Shown piece by piece: positions 1 to 6,356 of a stretch of 6,522 nucleotides of DNA (the stretch's first letter is position 1; every line of letters begins with the position of its first letter). The DNA comes from Deltaproteobacteria bacterium. GTDB lineage: Bacteria; Desulfobacterota; Desulfobacteria; Desulfobacterales; ETH-SRB1. The notes below the pieces were generated by a model that searched no databases, was not told the DNA's origin, and saw nothing but the letters and a program-made list of their open reading frames with translations. Position numbers and translations under genes: made by a program. The DNA lies in NCBI GenBank assembly GCA_030627405.1, contig DAOUSD010000106.1, positions 1 to 6,522 on the forward strand, in the 5' to 3' direction.

Positions 1-1
1 G

Positions 2-23
2 ATATCCCTGATATCAGAGATAT
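2..23. repeat. 22-bp near-perfect palindrome
   Basis: Bases 2-23 read the same on both strands except for one mismatched pair (C7 against A18). The centre is the perfect 10-bp palindrome CTGATATCAG at 8-17, flanked by ATATC on the left and GATAT on the right. It lies at the window edge inside the possible tail of a reading frame, so it may be a chance product of a repeated Asp-Ile codon pattern (GATATC, GATATC, GATATT). Otherwise it has the size and symmetry of an operator for a dimeric regulator. Confidence 0.35.
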
Positions 24-453
24 TTTTGAGAAAAAAGAGTCGATCTTAAAAGTAGATATATTGTAAATGCCTTGGCAAGAATAATTATTTACAGTTATAT
101 TATTGCGGAAAATTACGAAGCACCGAACAGGTCGGCGCTAATACTACTACAACGTGACAATTACATGTATGCTGCTTAATGATTCGGATTTCAATTTAAG
201 GCTGCATTATAAATTTTCACAATTTCTAACACAACAACTACCTGAAATCAAGGTAAATTATAGGTAATCCTCCGGTAAAACTTTCACCCAGACCCAGAAT
301 TGCGAACATTTTAGGTTCAAGTTTGCTTTTCCGCAAAAAACTTGCCATTGATATTATTATGGAAGTAATGTTAAAAATTGATCATTAGATATTAAATGCT
401 TACACCATAGAAAAATATACGGAAGAAGTGCGCCTGTCTTTTTTTGAAAAACT

Positions 454-458
454 AAGGA
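454..458 (+). promoter_or_regulatory. Shine-Dalgarno site deciding the ATPase start
   Basis: AAGGA at 454-458 lies 8 nt before the ATG at 467, normal spacing. The alternative in-frame GTG at 428 has only GGAAG two bases upstream, too close to work well. This favours the ATG and a 534-residue protein over the 547-residue version. Confidence 0.6.
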
Positions 459-466
459 AAGCAAGG

Positions 467-2071
467 ATGAATTACAAGAAACCGGAACGTATCTTTGAAG
501 ACTCTGGGACAGTTGATCCTAAAATGTCATACCATATTGAGTTGGAAAACGTGGTTAATACAAAGAACCAGAATATCAAAACCATGGTTGATCTGGGAAG
601 GTACTTTTCCATTTTTGCCCCGAGACAGAGCGGCAAGACCACCTTTTTTGAAGACTTTTGCCATGAACTGGAGAAGGATGCTGCCCATGTGGCCATCCTT
701 CTTAGCTTTCAGGATTACAAGAACCTCAATTCACAGAGATTTTATCAATTGATTCAAAAAGATCTTTACCGACAACTGGTAAGCAGGCTGGCGCATGTGG
801 ATTGCCCGAGGCTTGATGCGGTGAGGGCATACCTGGATTCGCATAATATTTTCGACCATACCTGCTTTCGCGAATTATTTGAAGAACTAAATCAAATGGT
901 AAAATTTAAAAAAATCGTTATCTTCATAGACGAATTCGACGGCATCCCCCTAAGTGAATTGGAAAATTTCCTGACCACATTGAGGGAACTCTATCAAAGA
1001 TACAAAAAGCAGACCGACAAAGCCCTTTACTCCATAGGGCTAGTGGGAATACGCAACATCACCAAACTGATTGTAGGCGGTGTCTCCCCTTTTAACATCG
1101 CAGACCAGGTCAAACTCCCCCCATTTACCCTGAAAAATGTCCGTGATCTTTATGCTCAATATACAGAAGAGACAAACCAGCTCTTTACGGAAGAAGCTGT
1201 AAAAAAAGTATTTGATGAAACATCCGGACAACCCTGGCTGGTAAACCGTCTTGGGACTATTCTGACGGTTGATATAAAACCTGAAACTACAGACCCGATC
1301 ACTGCTGAAGATGTGGAAAATGGGATAAGGCATATGCTTAAAGAAAGGAATAGTCACTTTGATAATCTTCTTGAAAAAGCAAAATTATATAAAGAGAGCT
1401 TTGTTCAGATCACTTTCAACGGAGTTGACTATAATCCGGATGACGAGGATCAATCCTGGCTGGAACAATACGGTCTGATCAAAGAAGCAAATGATAAAGC
1501 TGTTGTAGCAAATGCAATATACAAAAGACGATTTTTAAAGGCTTTTTTTCGAGAATCCGGAGCAACCGCAGATACTTCACTTAAGTCCTATTTTACTTCT
1601 GATGGGCTTTTAAATATGGAAGCCATTTTATCTGATTTTGAGGAATATATCATGCAGATAGGCGTAAACGCGTTTTACGCAAGCCAAAAACCATACGAGA
1701 AAACAGGACAATTCCTGCTTACTGCCTGGCTGTATCAGTTTGTAGAGGGAGGAAAAGGCGAACTTCGTTTTGAGACGCCAACAGGATTAGGAAGAATCGA
1801 TATTCTGTTAACCTATCATGGTCGAAAGTACATTATTGAGACCAAAATAAATCGTTCAAGCCTTGATAAGACTATTGAAAAGGCGATTGATCAGCTTTGC
1901 AGCAAATATCTTCTAACCGAGCGCGTCAATGAGGGATACGTGGTAATTTTTGATCTTAAAACGATGACTGGAGAAGTCAGCATGCCGCAAAGACGTATGG
2001 TAGCGGGAAAAGAAATATTGTGCTTTAACATCGGGATAGATCGAGGATTCAGAGTAAGGCAGGCGTGTTAG
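467..2071 (+). CDS. AAA-like P-loop ATPase fused to PD-(D/E)XK nuclease-like domain
   Basis: A cytosolic protein of 534 residues from the ATG at 467 (547 from an upstream GTG at 428). The N-terminal half is a P-loop ATPase: Walker A APRQSGKTT at residues 51-59, Walker B IVIFIDEFD at 150-158, a possible sensor Asn at 197 in GIRN, and a helical lid region with the motif SGQPW near 253-257. A middle segment of about 270-400 is not recognised. The C-terminal part looks like a PD-(D/E)XK nuclease fold: Asp445 in GRIDILL, then Glu458 and Lys460 in YIIETKI, then a Gln476 helix (DQLCSKYL) and a final strand GYVVIFDLK. ATPase, lid and nuclease-like domain in this order are typical of a large family of accessory proteins, often annotated as AAA-like or predicted AAA-ATPase. 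Their cellular role is not established to my knowledge; ATP hydrolysis and DNA cleavage are inferences from intact motifs. No partner gene accompanies it. It is followed 19 bp later by a repeat element, which fits an accessory gene. Confidence 0.85.
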   Translation: MNYKKPERIFEDSGTVDPKMSYHIELENVVNTKNQNIKTMVDLGRYFSIFAPRQSGKTTFFEDFCHELEKDAAHVAILLSFQDYKNLNSQRFYQLIQKDLYRQLVSRLAHVDCPRLDAVRAYLDSHNIFDHTCFRELFEELNQMVKFKKIVIFIDEFDGIPLSELENFLTTLRELYQRYKKQTDKALYSIGLVGIRNITKLIVGGVSPFNIADQVKLPPFTLKNVRDLYAQYTEETNQLFTEEAVKKVFDETSGQPWLVNRLGTILTVDIKPETTDPITAEDVENGIRHMLKERNSHFDNLLEKAKLYKESFVQITFNGVDYNPDDEDQSWLEQYGLIKEANDKAVVANAIYKRRFLKAFFRESGATADTSLKSYFTSDGLLNMEAILSDFEEYIMQIGVNAFYASQKPYEKTGQFLLTAWLYQFVEGGKGELRFETPTGLGRIDILLTYHGRKYIIETKINRSSLDKTIEKAIDQLCSKYLLTERVNEGYVVIFDLKTMTGEVSMPQRRMVAGKEILCFNIGIDRGFRVRQAC

Positions 2072-2090
2072 CAGGTCGTAGTTTAATTAT

Positions 2091-2238
2091 TTGTAGCCGT
2101 TCACGGCTTGAAACTTGAAATTGGAAAGTAGAAATTTGGGAGAGATTAAAATAGAAATTGGAAATTGGGAAGAACAGTACAAAAACATGTAGGCCAAATT
2201 TCCAATTTCCAATTTCAACGTTTCGTGAACGCTTACAA
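2091..2238. repeat. 148-bp MITE-like element with terminal inverted repeats
   Basis: The ends are 15-bp imperfect inverted repeats: TTGTAGCCGTTCACG at 2091-2105 and CGTGAACGCTTACAA at 2224-2238, matching at 13 of 15 positions. Inside is a perfect 15-bp inverted repeat, GAAATTGGAAATTGG at 2154-2168 against CCAATTTCCAATTTC at 2202-2216, with a 33-nt loop. The 11-mer GAAATTGGAAA occurs at 2117-2127 and 2154-2164, and its complement at 2199-2209 and 2206-2216. The left end also forms its own small palindrome, AGCCGT-TC-ACGGCT, at 2095-2108. AATTAT flanks or overlaps both ends (2085-2090 and 2237-2242), possibly a target duplication but AT-rich enough to be chance. It has no coding capacity. It could be a non-autonomous mobile element, a structured repeat like REP/ERIC elements, or a folded RNA between two genes. 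No T-run follows the stems, so it is not a typical terminator. Confidence 0.6.
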
Positions 2239-2293
2239 TTATTTATCTGGAAATCTATAGAAATATTTTTTCTGTTCCCTGTATTTTATTTAT

Positions 2294-3862
2294 ATGTCTG
2301 AAAATACTCGTGTAACAAAAGCCGCAGGCGTTGTCGGTGCATCAACTTTATTAAGCCGTATCTTCGGCTTCATAAGAGATGTTGTAATAGCCTGGTTCTT
2401 TGGGGCAGGACTAAGCTCGGATGCCTTTTTTGTGGCTTTCAGAATTCCAAATCTATTAAGAAGACTTTTTGCCGAGGGTTCTCTGAGCATTGCATTTCTT
2501 CCTGTCTTTACTGAATGCCTTACAAATCAAGGTAAGAATGAAGCCTTTAAATTAGCAAGGTCTGCAATAAGGCTGCTTTCCGCAATATTGGTTATTACCG
2601 TCATTATCGGTATTTTTTTATCTCCGATAATAATACGTATAATAGCTCCGGGTTTTACTGTCTCACCTGAAAAATTTTCACTTACGGTTACTTTGACCCG
2701 TATTATGTTCCCGTATATTTTCTTTATAGGCCTTGTCGCTATTTGTATGAGTATTCTTAATGCGTTAGGCCATTTCGCCGCACCGGCTCTTGCCCCTGTT
2801 TTTTTGAATTTTGCCATGATATGTGCTGTTCTTTTTATATCTCCTCACATGGCTGAACCGGTAACAGGCCTTGCCATCGGGGTTCTGATAGGCGGTTTTT
2901 TACAGTTGGCACTTCAGCTTCCATTCCTTATGAAAAAAGGTTTTTATTTCTGGGAAAAAACCAAAACATATCATCCCATGATGAAAAAGGTAGGCTTGCT
3001 GATGCTTCCTACTGTATTTGGCGCAGCAGTTTATCAGATTAACATATTAATCGGGACTCTTCTGGCTTCTTTGCTGCCCGAAGGGAGCGTTTCGTATCTT
3101 TACTATGCTGACAGGCTGGTTCAGTTTCCTCTGGGAATTTTTGCTATAGCAACAGCAACAGCCGTACTACCGAGCCTTTCAAGGCAGGCATCTGCTCAGG
3201 ATTACGATTCTCTCAGGGATACTTTTGCCTATGCCATGAGATTGATTTTTTTTATTACAATTCCTTCCATGGTGGGACTTATAGTTCTAAGAGAGCCTAT
3301 AGTTGAGCTGCTTTTTAAAAGAGGGGCTTTTGATGCTGAAACCACAAGATTGACGGCATCGGCTCTTTTATATTATGGTATTGGTCTGTGGGCATTTTCG
3401 GCTGTACGGATAGTTGTTTCAACATTTTATGCTCTTCAGGATACTAAAACGCCGGTACGGATGGCTGCAATATCTGTTGTCGCAAACATAATATTCAGTA
3501 TTGTTCTTATGCAGTATATGGGCTACAGAGGGCTTGCGCTTGCAACTTCGCTGGCTTCCATGCTTAATTTCTGGCTCCTTGCCCGTGCATTAAAGGTCAA
3601 GCTTGGCTTGTTGGGATGGAAAAGTATTACTGAATCCGCCTGCAAAACAATTGCAGGTTCCTTTATAATGGGGGTGGTTGTCTGGGCGATTGCACTATTA
3701 ATTATACCATCAGGGGACAAAACTTTAATCGGCCTTTTTTTCGGACTCATTGGCAGTATATTTGCCGGTCTTGTTTTCTATGGTTCTTTTTCTTTTTTTA
3801 TCAGGAGTCCGGAGCTTGAGAAAGTCTTGAGCGTTGTTAAAAAGAGCAGGAGAATAAAATGA
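2294..3862 (+). CDS. murJ: lipid II flippase MurJ
   Basis: MurJ (MviN) flips undecaprenyl-linked lipid II across the inner membrane for peptidoglycan synthesis; it belongs to the MOP exporter superfamily. The 522-residue length matches the family. The N-terminus carries the family signature: SRIFGFIRD (Arg22, Arg28), SSDAFFVAF (Asp43), and NLLRRLFAEG (Arg56, Arg57), corresponding to the arginines important in E. coli MurJ. Later come YYADRLVQFPLGIFAIA at about 270-286 with Arg274, LPSLSR at 292-297, FKRGAF at 341-346 and FYALQDTKTPV at 378-388. Hydrophobic segments are spread along the whole length, consistent with about 14 helices. The ATG has no clear Shine-Dalgarno sequence, but the N-terminal motifs sit at the expected distance from it. 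The gene stands alone between two repeat-rich spacers. A weak promoter could lie just upstream (TATAGA at 2256-2261), but I would not rely on it. Confidence 0.97.
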   Translation: MSENTRVTKAAGVVGASTLLSRIFGFIRDVVIAWFFGAGLSSDAFFVAFRIPNLLRRLFAEGSLSIAFLPVFTECLTNQGKNEAFKLARSAIRLLSAILVITVIIGIFLSPIIIRIIAPGFTVSPEKFSLTVTLTRIMFPYIFFIGLVAICMSILNALGHFAAPALAPVFLNFAMICAVLFISPHMAEPVTGLAIGVLIGGFLQLALQLPFLMKKGFYFWEKTKTYHPMMKKVGLLMLPTVFGAAVYQINILIGTLLASLLPEGSVSYLYYADRLVQFPLGIFAIATATAVLPSLSRQASAQDYDSLRDTFAYAMRLIFFITIPSMVGLIVLREPIVELLFKRGAFDAETTRLTASALLYYGIGLWAFSAVRIVVSTFYALQDTKTPVRMAAISVVANIIFSIVLMQYMGYRGLALATSLASMLNFWLLARALKVKLGLLGWKSITESACKTIAGSFIMGVVVWAIALLIIPSGDKTLIGLFFGLIGSIFAGLVFYGSFSFFIRSPELEKVLSVVKKSRRIK

Positions 3863-3875
3863 GACCTTTGCAAAA
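3861..3875. other. possible insertion-sequence end overlapping the murJ stop
   Basis: GAGACCTTTGCAAAA begins inside the murJ TGA codon. From memory, similar sequences occur at the ends of some IS5-group insertion sequences. No complementary partner end and no transposase are present nearby, so it would be a solitary remnant at best. This is recall rather than a search result. Confidence 0.2.
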
Positions 3876-3934
3876 CACCTCCTTTTGCCCAAATAGCGCT
3901 AAAGCTTCACTTCGTGCCGGCGTCAGGCCATGTT

Positions 3935-3997
3935 AGCTGTTAAGCTGCTAAGCTGTTATGCCTTTTTTATCTTATGAGCTTAAGAGCTATGAGCTAA
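3935..3997. repeat. degenerate 7-8 bp AGCT-containing tandem repeats
   Basis: Two neighbouring blocks of short repeats. The first has three abutting 8-mers of the form AGCTGYTA at 3935-3942, 3943-3950 and 3951-3958. The second has GAGCTTAA at 3976-3983, GAGCTAT at 3984-3990 and GAGCTAA at 3991-3997. A short T-run (3963-3968) lies between them. TTAAGCT at 3940-3946 can pair with AGCTTAA at 3977-3983, but this 7-bp stem is too weak to call a terminator. The repeats fill much of the 209-bp murJ-ftsB spacer. Confidence 0.55.
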
Positions 3998-4030
3998 GCT
4001 GTATTCCTGCATTTAAAATTTTCGCCTTCC

Positions 4031-4052
4031 TTGAACTTGAACAAACTTGAAC
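4031..4052. repeat. three TTGAAC direct repeats upstream of ftsB
   Basis: TTGAAC occurs at 4031-4036, 4037-4042 and 4047-4052, just before the ftsB-like start at 4072. The hexamer resembles a -35 box (TTGACA), but no good -10 sequence follows at the right distance before the start codon. It may be a simple repeat or part of the control region of the downstream operon. Confidence 0.4.
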
Positions 4053-4071
4053 ATTTTTTACAGGGCTTAAA

Positions 4072-4377
4072 GTGAGTTTGAAGCAAAAAATTCTATTATC
4101 TTTATCAACACTGGTTATATTTTCTTTGCTTTTATTTATCATTTTCGGTGATAATGGACTGGTTGATCTTAACCTGCTAAAAAGAGAGAGACACCTGTTG
4201 ATAGAAAAAAATGCTAAAATTAGCATGGATAATCTTTCTTTATATCGTGAAATCAATCGATTGGAACATGACACCGGATATATTGAGGATGTGGTTAGAC
4301 GTGAACTCGGCCTTATATCTGAAGGCGAGGTGATATTTAAGCTTAAAAATAACAGTGAGCATAAAGTTAAAAGATGA
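4072..4377 (+). CDS. ftsB: FtsB/DivIC-type septum formation protein
   Basis: A 101-residue bitopic membrane protein with the FtsB/DivIC layout: a short cytoplasmic N-terminus, one membrane helix at about residues 6-26, a coiled coil at about 33-66, and a conserved C-terminal segment, VVRRELGLISEGEVIF, at 74-89. The motif after the membrane helix (GDNGLVDL, 26-33) is also typical. Such proteins join FtsL and FtsQ in the divisome and help activate septal peptidoglycan synthesis. The start is a GTG with a weak AGGG six bases upstream; no in-frame ATG would preserve the membrane helix. The stop overlaps the start of the next gene (ATGA at 4374-4377), so the two are probably translationally coupled. 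FtsL-like proteins have a similar layout, but the C-terminal RRELGLI-type motif favours FtsB/DivIC. Confidence 0.85.
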   Translation: MSLKQKILLSLSTLVIFSLLLFIIFGDNGLVDLNLLKRERHLLIEKNAKISMDNLSLYREINRLEHDTGYIEDVVRRELGLISEGEVIFKLKNNSEHKVKR

Positions 4378-4655
4378 ATAATCAAACTGAGTTTTATACA
4401 AAAACCATGGCGAATGTATATGCAAAGCAGGGTTATTTTGCAAAAGCAGTTGAGATTTACAGACACCTGTTGAAGCATGATTCTGAAAGCCGGGAGCTTA
4501 ATGATCTACTTTCTGAAGTCGAGAAGAAACTTAATGAAAAGCAAAAAAAAGATAGAGAAATCCTTGAAAAGTTATTCGGGAAATGGATTTATCTGCAACT
4601 AAGTTATAACATGCTGCAAAAATTGAAAAAGTTGGCTACCAACAAGGAGGTATGA
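4374..4655 (+). CDS. small single-TPR protein
   Basis: A 93-residue soluble, charged protein without signal peptide or membrane helix. Residues 8-41 form one tetratricopeptide repeat, with the pattern MANVYAKQGYFAKAVEIY followed by the second helix; the rest (about 42-68) is a Lys/Glu-rich helix likely to be coiled coil. One repeat alone suggests a helical adaptor or a partner-bound protein. The start overlaps the ftsB-like stop by ATGA, and the last codons contain the Shine-Dalgarno site of the next gene, so it is a true member of this operon. From memory, similar short proteins occur in related delta-proteobacteria. Its partner is unknown; an association with the divisome or the adjacent lipoprotein is only suggested by position. 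Confidence 0.75.
   Translation: MNNQTEFYTKTMANVYAKQGYFAKAVEIYRHLLKHDSESRELNDLLSEVEKKLNEKQKKDREILEKLFGKWIYLQLSYNMLQKLKKLATNKEV
4644..4650 (+). promoter_or_regulatory. strong Shine-Dalgarno site for the lipoprotein gene
   Basis: AAGGAGG is the strongest ribosome binding site in the window. It is 1 nt from the ATG at 4652 and 7 nt from the ATG at 4658, so the second ATG is the likely start. The site lies inside the end of the TPR gene. Confidence 0.8.
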
Positions 4656-4657
4656 AT

Positions 4658-5146
4658 ATGACAAAATCAAAGCGAATAAGAACTGCATTGGCATTTATTG
4701 GAATAATGACTGCTTTTTTTGTTTTAGTTAATGGGTGCGCAGTTTTAAAATCCGGCAAGAAGAATTCAAAATCCTTAACAAAAGGAGAAAAGGGACGGTC
4801 ATCCTATCCTTTATATTGTGACTTCGGAGATGTGCTTGTACCAAGCGAGTTAAAAGTTGACAAGGAGTTAACTTTTATATTTGAAACTTCGGGTTTTATA
4901 ACAGGCGTTAATGCTTACAAAGGTAGGGTAAAGCTCGATTCATTGATTAAATTTTTTAAAAACAGCATGGCTAAGGATAACTGGAGGATTTTAGGGTCAT
5001 TTAAATCGTCTCCTCTAAGTATTATGCTGTTTCAGAAGGAAAACAGAAGCTGTATGATTAAAATTACTGAAAAATTTAATACTCATGTTGAAATATGGCT
5101 TGTGCCGAGGCTTAATGAGGTTGATGAGTCATGGTTGCTAAAATAA
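4658..5146 (+). CDS. putative lipoprotein of unknown function
   Basis: A 162-residue protein from the ATG at 4658 (164 from the ATG at 4652, which is too close to the Shine-Dalgarno site). The N-terminus is a lipoprotein-type signal: basic MTKSKRIR, a hydrophobic stretch at 9-24, then VNGC with Cys27 as the likely lipidated residue; Asn at -2 is less common. A Lys/Ser-rich linker follows. The mature domain at about 47-160 has alternating strands and a helix, with segments FGDVLVPSELKVDKE, FETSGFITGVNAYKGRV, LIKFFKNSMAKDNWRILGSF and HVEIWLVP. I recall similar lipoproteins in delta-proteobacteria but cannot assign a function or family name. It is probably attached to the envelope; the membrane leaflet cannot be told. 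It follows the TPR gene with overlap and ends 4 nt before coaBC. Confidence 0.75.
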   Translation: MTKSKRIRTALAFIGIMTAFFVLVNGCAVLKSGKKNSKSLTKGEKGRSSYPLYCDFGDVLVPSELKVDKELTFIFETSGFITGVNAYKGRVKLDSLIKFFKNSMAKDNWRILGSFKSSPLSIMLFQKENRSCMIKITEKFNTHVEIWLVPRLNEVDESWLLK

Positions 5147-5150
5147 ATTT

Positions 5151-6356
5151 ATGAAACTTATAGAAAATAAAAATATTCTGCTTGGTGTTTGCGGAGGTAT
5201 TGCAGCATACAAGAGTGTAGAATTATTAAGACTTCTTAAAAGACACGGCGCAAATGTCAAGGTGTTTATGACTGAGAATTCTGAGGCGTTTGTTGGTCGG
5301 CTGACTTTTGAAGCATTATCAGGCCGGCCGGTTTGCTCAAGTCTTTTTGAGAAAGCTGGAAGCAGAAGCGAGCATATAGGGCACATAGTTTGGGCTGAGA
5401 AGGCAGACGCCCTGCTTATAGCTCCTGCAACAGCAAATATTATTGGCAAGATAGCAAATGGAATAGCAGATGATGCTCTTAGCACACTGGTACTTGCAGT
5501 TACATCTCCGGTGATAATTTGCCCTTCCATGAATACAAATATGTACCGGAATAGGGCGGTTCAAAGAAATCTTGATAGATTAAGGGAGGATGGACTTTTT
5601 GTCATAGAACCGGAGTCCGGAGAACTTGCTTGCGGTACAAGCGGGCTCGGCCGCCTTCCTGAACCGGAATATATACTAGACAGGTTATTATTTCGCCTCT
5701 CACCAAAAGACCTGGAAGGTAAAAATATACTTGTAACTGCCGGTCCAACTCAGGAATACATTGATCCGGTCAGGTTTCTGAGCAACCCATCATCAGGCAA
5801 GATGGGTTATTCGATTGCAGGAGCTGCTGAGAAAAGAGGGGGCAGGGTTGTCCTTGTAACAGGCCCCACAGGCCTTTCAGACCCGCTAAATGTAACTGTA
5901 ATCAGGGTACGTTCTGCGGAGGATATGGCCATTGCTGTGTTTGAGCATATGGAACATGCAGATATTATTATAAAAGCAGCAGCGGTTTCAGATTACAGAC
6001 CAGTTGATTTTTGTAAGCAGAAAATTAAGAAGGAAAAAGATGAAATAGTTTTGTCTCTGCAAAAAACTCAGGATATCCTGGAAGAAGTTGGCAGGAGAAA
6101 AGAGAACCGGCTGCTTGTAGGATTTGCAGCAGAAACAGAGAACCTTGAAAAAAACTCAGTTGATAAGCTTGATAGAAAGAATCTTGATATAATTGTAGGC
6201 AACCTTGTCGGCCGGCCCTCATCCGGTTTCGGCTCAGATACCAACAAAGTTACGTTTTTTTATAAAGACGGGAGAACCGAGGCGCTTCCTGAAATGGAAA
6301 AAGACGAGGTTGCAGATATTCTTCTCGATCGGATTGTAACTATACTGGGCCAATGA
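5151..6356 (+). CDS. coaBC: bifunctional phosphopantothenoylcysteine decarboxylase / phosphopantothenate-cysteine ligase
   Basis: CoaBC (Dfp) performs two steps of coenzyme A synthesis: CoaB joins 4'-phosphopantothenate to cysteine using CTP, and FMN-dependent CoaC decarboxylates the product to 4'-phosphopantetheine. The 401-residue length is normal. The CoaC half (1 to about 185) has LGVCGGIAAYK at 11-21, the catalytic His78 in GHIVWAEKAD, APATAN at 91-96, Asn128 in PSMNTNMY, and Cys161 in LACGTSGLGR, all matching E. coli catalytic positions. The CoaB half starts near 190, with LVTAGPTQEYIDPVRFLSN (Asn212), SSGKMG, VTGPTGL, KAAAVSDYRP at 275-284, KIKK at 291-294 and LLVGFAAET at 321-329. The start lies 4 nt after the lipoprotein stop and has no Shine-Dalgarno site, so it probably relies on coupling. 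No key residue appears missing. Confidence 0.97.
   Translation: MKLIENKNILLGVCGGIAAYKSVELLRLLKRHGANVKVFMTENSEAFVGRLTFEALSGRPVCSSLFEKAGSRSEHIGHIVWAEKADALLIAPATANIIGKIANGIADDALSTLVLAVTSPVIICPSMNTNMYRNRAVQRNLDRLREDGLFVIEPESGELACGTSGLGRLPEPEYILDRLLFRLSPKDLEGKNILVTAGPTQEYIDPVRFLSNPSSGKMGYSIAGAAEKRGGRVVLVTGPTGLSDPLNVTVIRVRSAEDMAIAVFEHMEHADIIIKAAAVSDYRPVDFCKQKIKKEKDEIVLSLQKTQDILEEVGRRKENRLLVGFAAETENLEKNSVDKLDRKNLDIIVGNLVGRPSSGFGSDTNKVTFFYKDGRTEALPEMEKDEVADILLDRIVTILGQ

Larger units (their letters stand above)
1..466. other. leader region without a convincing gene
   Basis: No ORF here has both a start and a ribosome binding site. Frame 1 is open from the window edge to a TAA at 64-66 (22 codons, ending KVDIL) and could be the tail of a gene starting outside the window, but an open stretch this short is not significant. 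Further open stretches lie at 30-179 (frame 3), 142-267 (frame 1) and 257-388 (frame 2), and a 36-codon ATG ORF lies on the minus strand at 238-348. None is recognisable. The frame-2 stretch is in register with the downstream ATPase gene and is separated from it only by a TAG at 386-388. The region could be intergenic DNA or the remains of a decayed gene; the sequence alone does not decide. Confidence 0.5.

Noticed and set aside
1040..1357. 105-codon minus-strand ORF inside the ATPase gene
   Set aside because: It is fully inside the ATPase-nuclease coding region and shows no recognisable motif.
2095..2108. Terminator hairpin after the ATPase gene
   Set aside because: AGCCGT-TC-ACGGCT is a clean palindrome, but its 2-nt centre is too small for a good loop and no T-run follows; it is better explained as part of the terminal inverted repeat.
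2111..2216. CRISPR-like array from the repeated GAAATTGGAAA
   Set aside because: Copies are 11 bp, irregularly spaced, on both strands and without spacers of constant length.
3933..3968. Rho-independent terminator after murJ
   Set aside because: TTAGC/GCTAA gives only a 5-bp stem with a 9-nt loop, and the T-run starts 11 nt after it; too weak to call.
3987..4478. 163-codon minus-strand ORF opposite the ftsB-like and TPR genes
   Set aside because: It lies antisense to two well-supported overlapping genes, its protein is rich in Ser, Leu and Cys as expected of a shadow frame, and no family is recognised.
5138..5530. 130-codon minus-strand ORF opposite the coaBC start
   Set aside because: It is antisense to the conserved CoaC domain, and its low-complexity Ser/Ala/Ile composition is typical of a complementary shadow.
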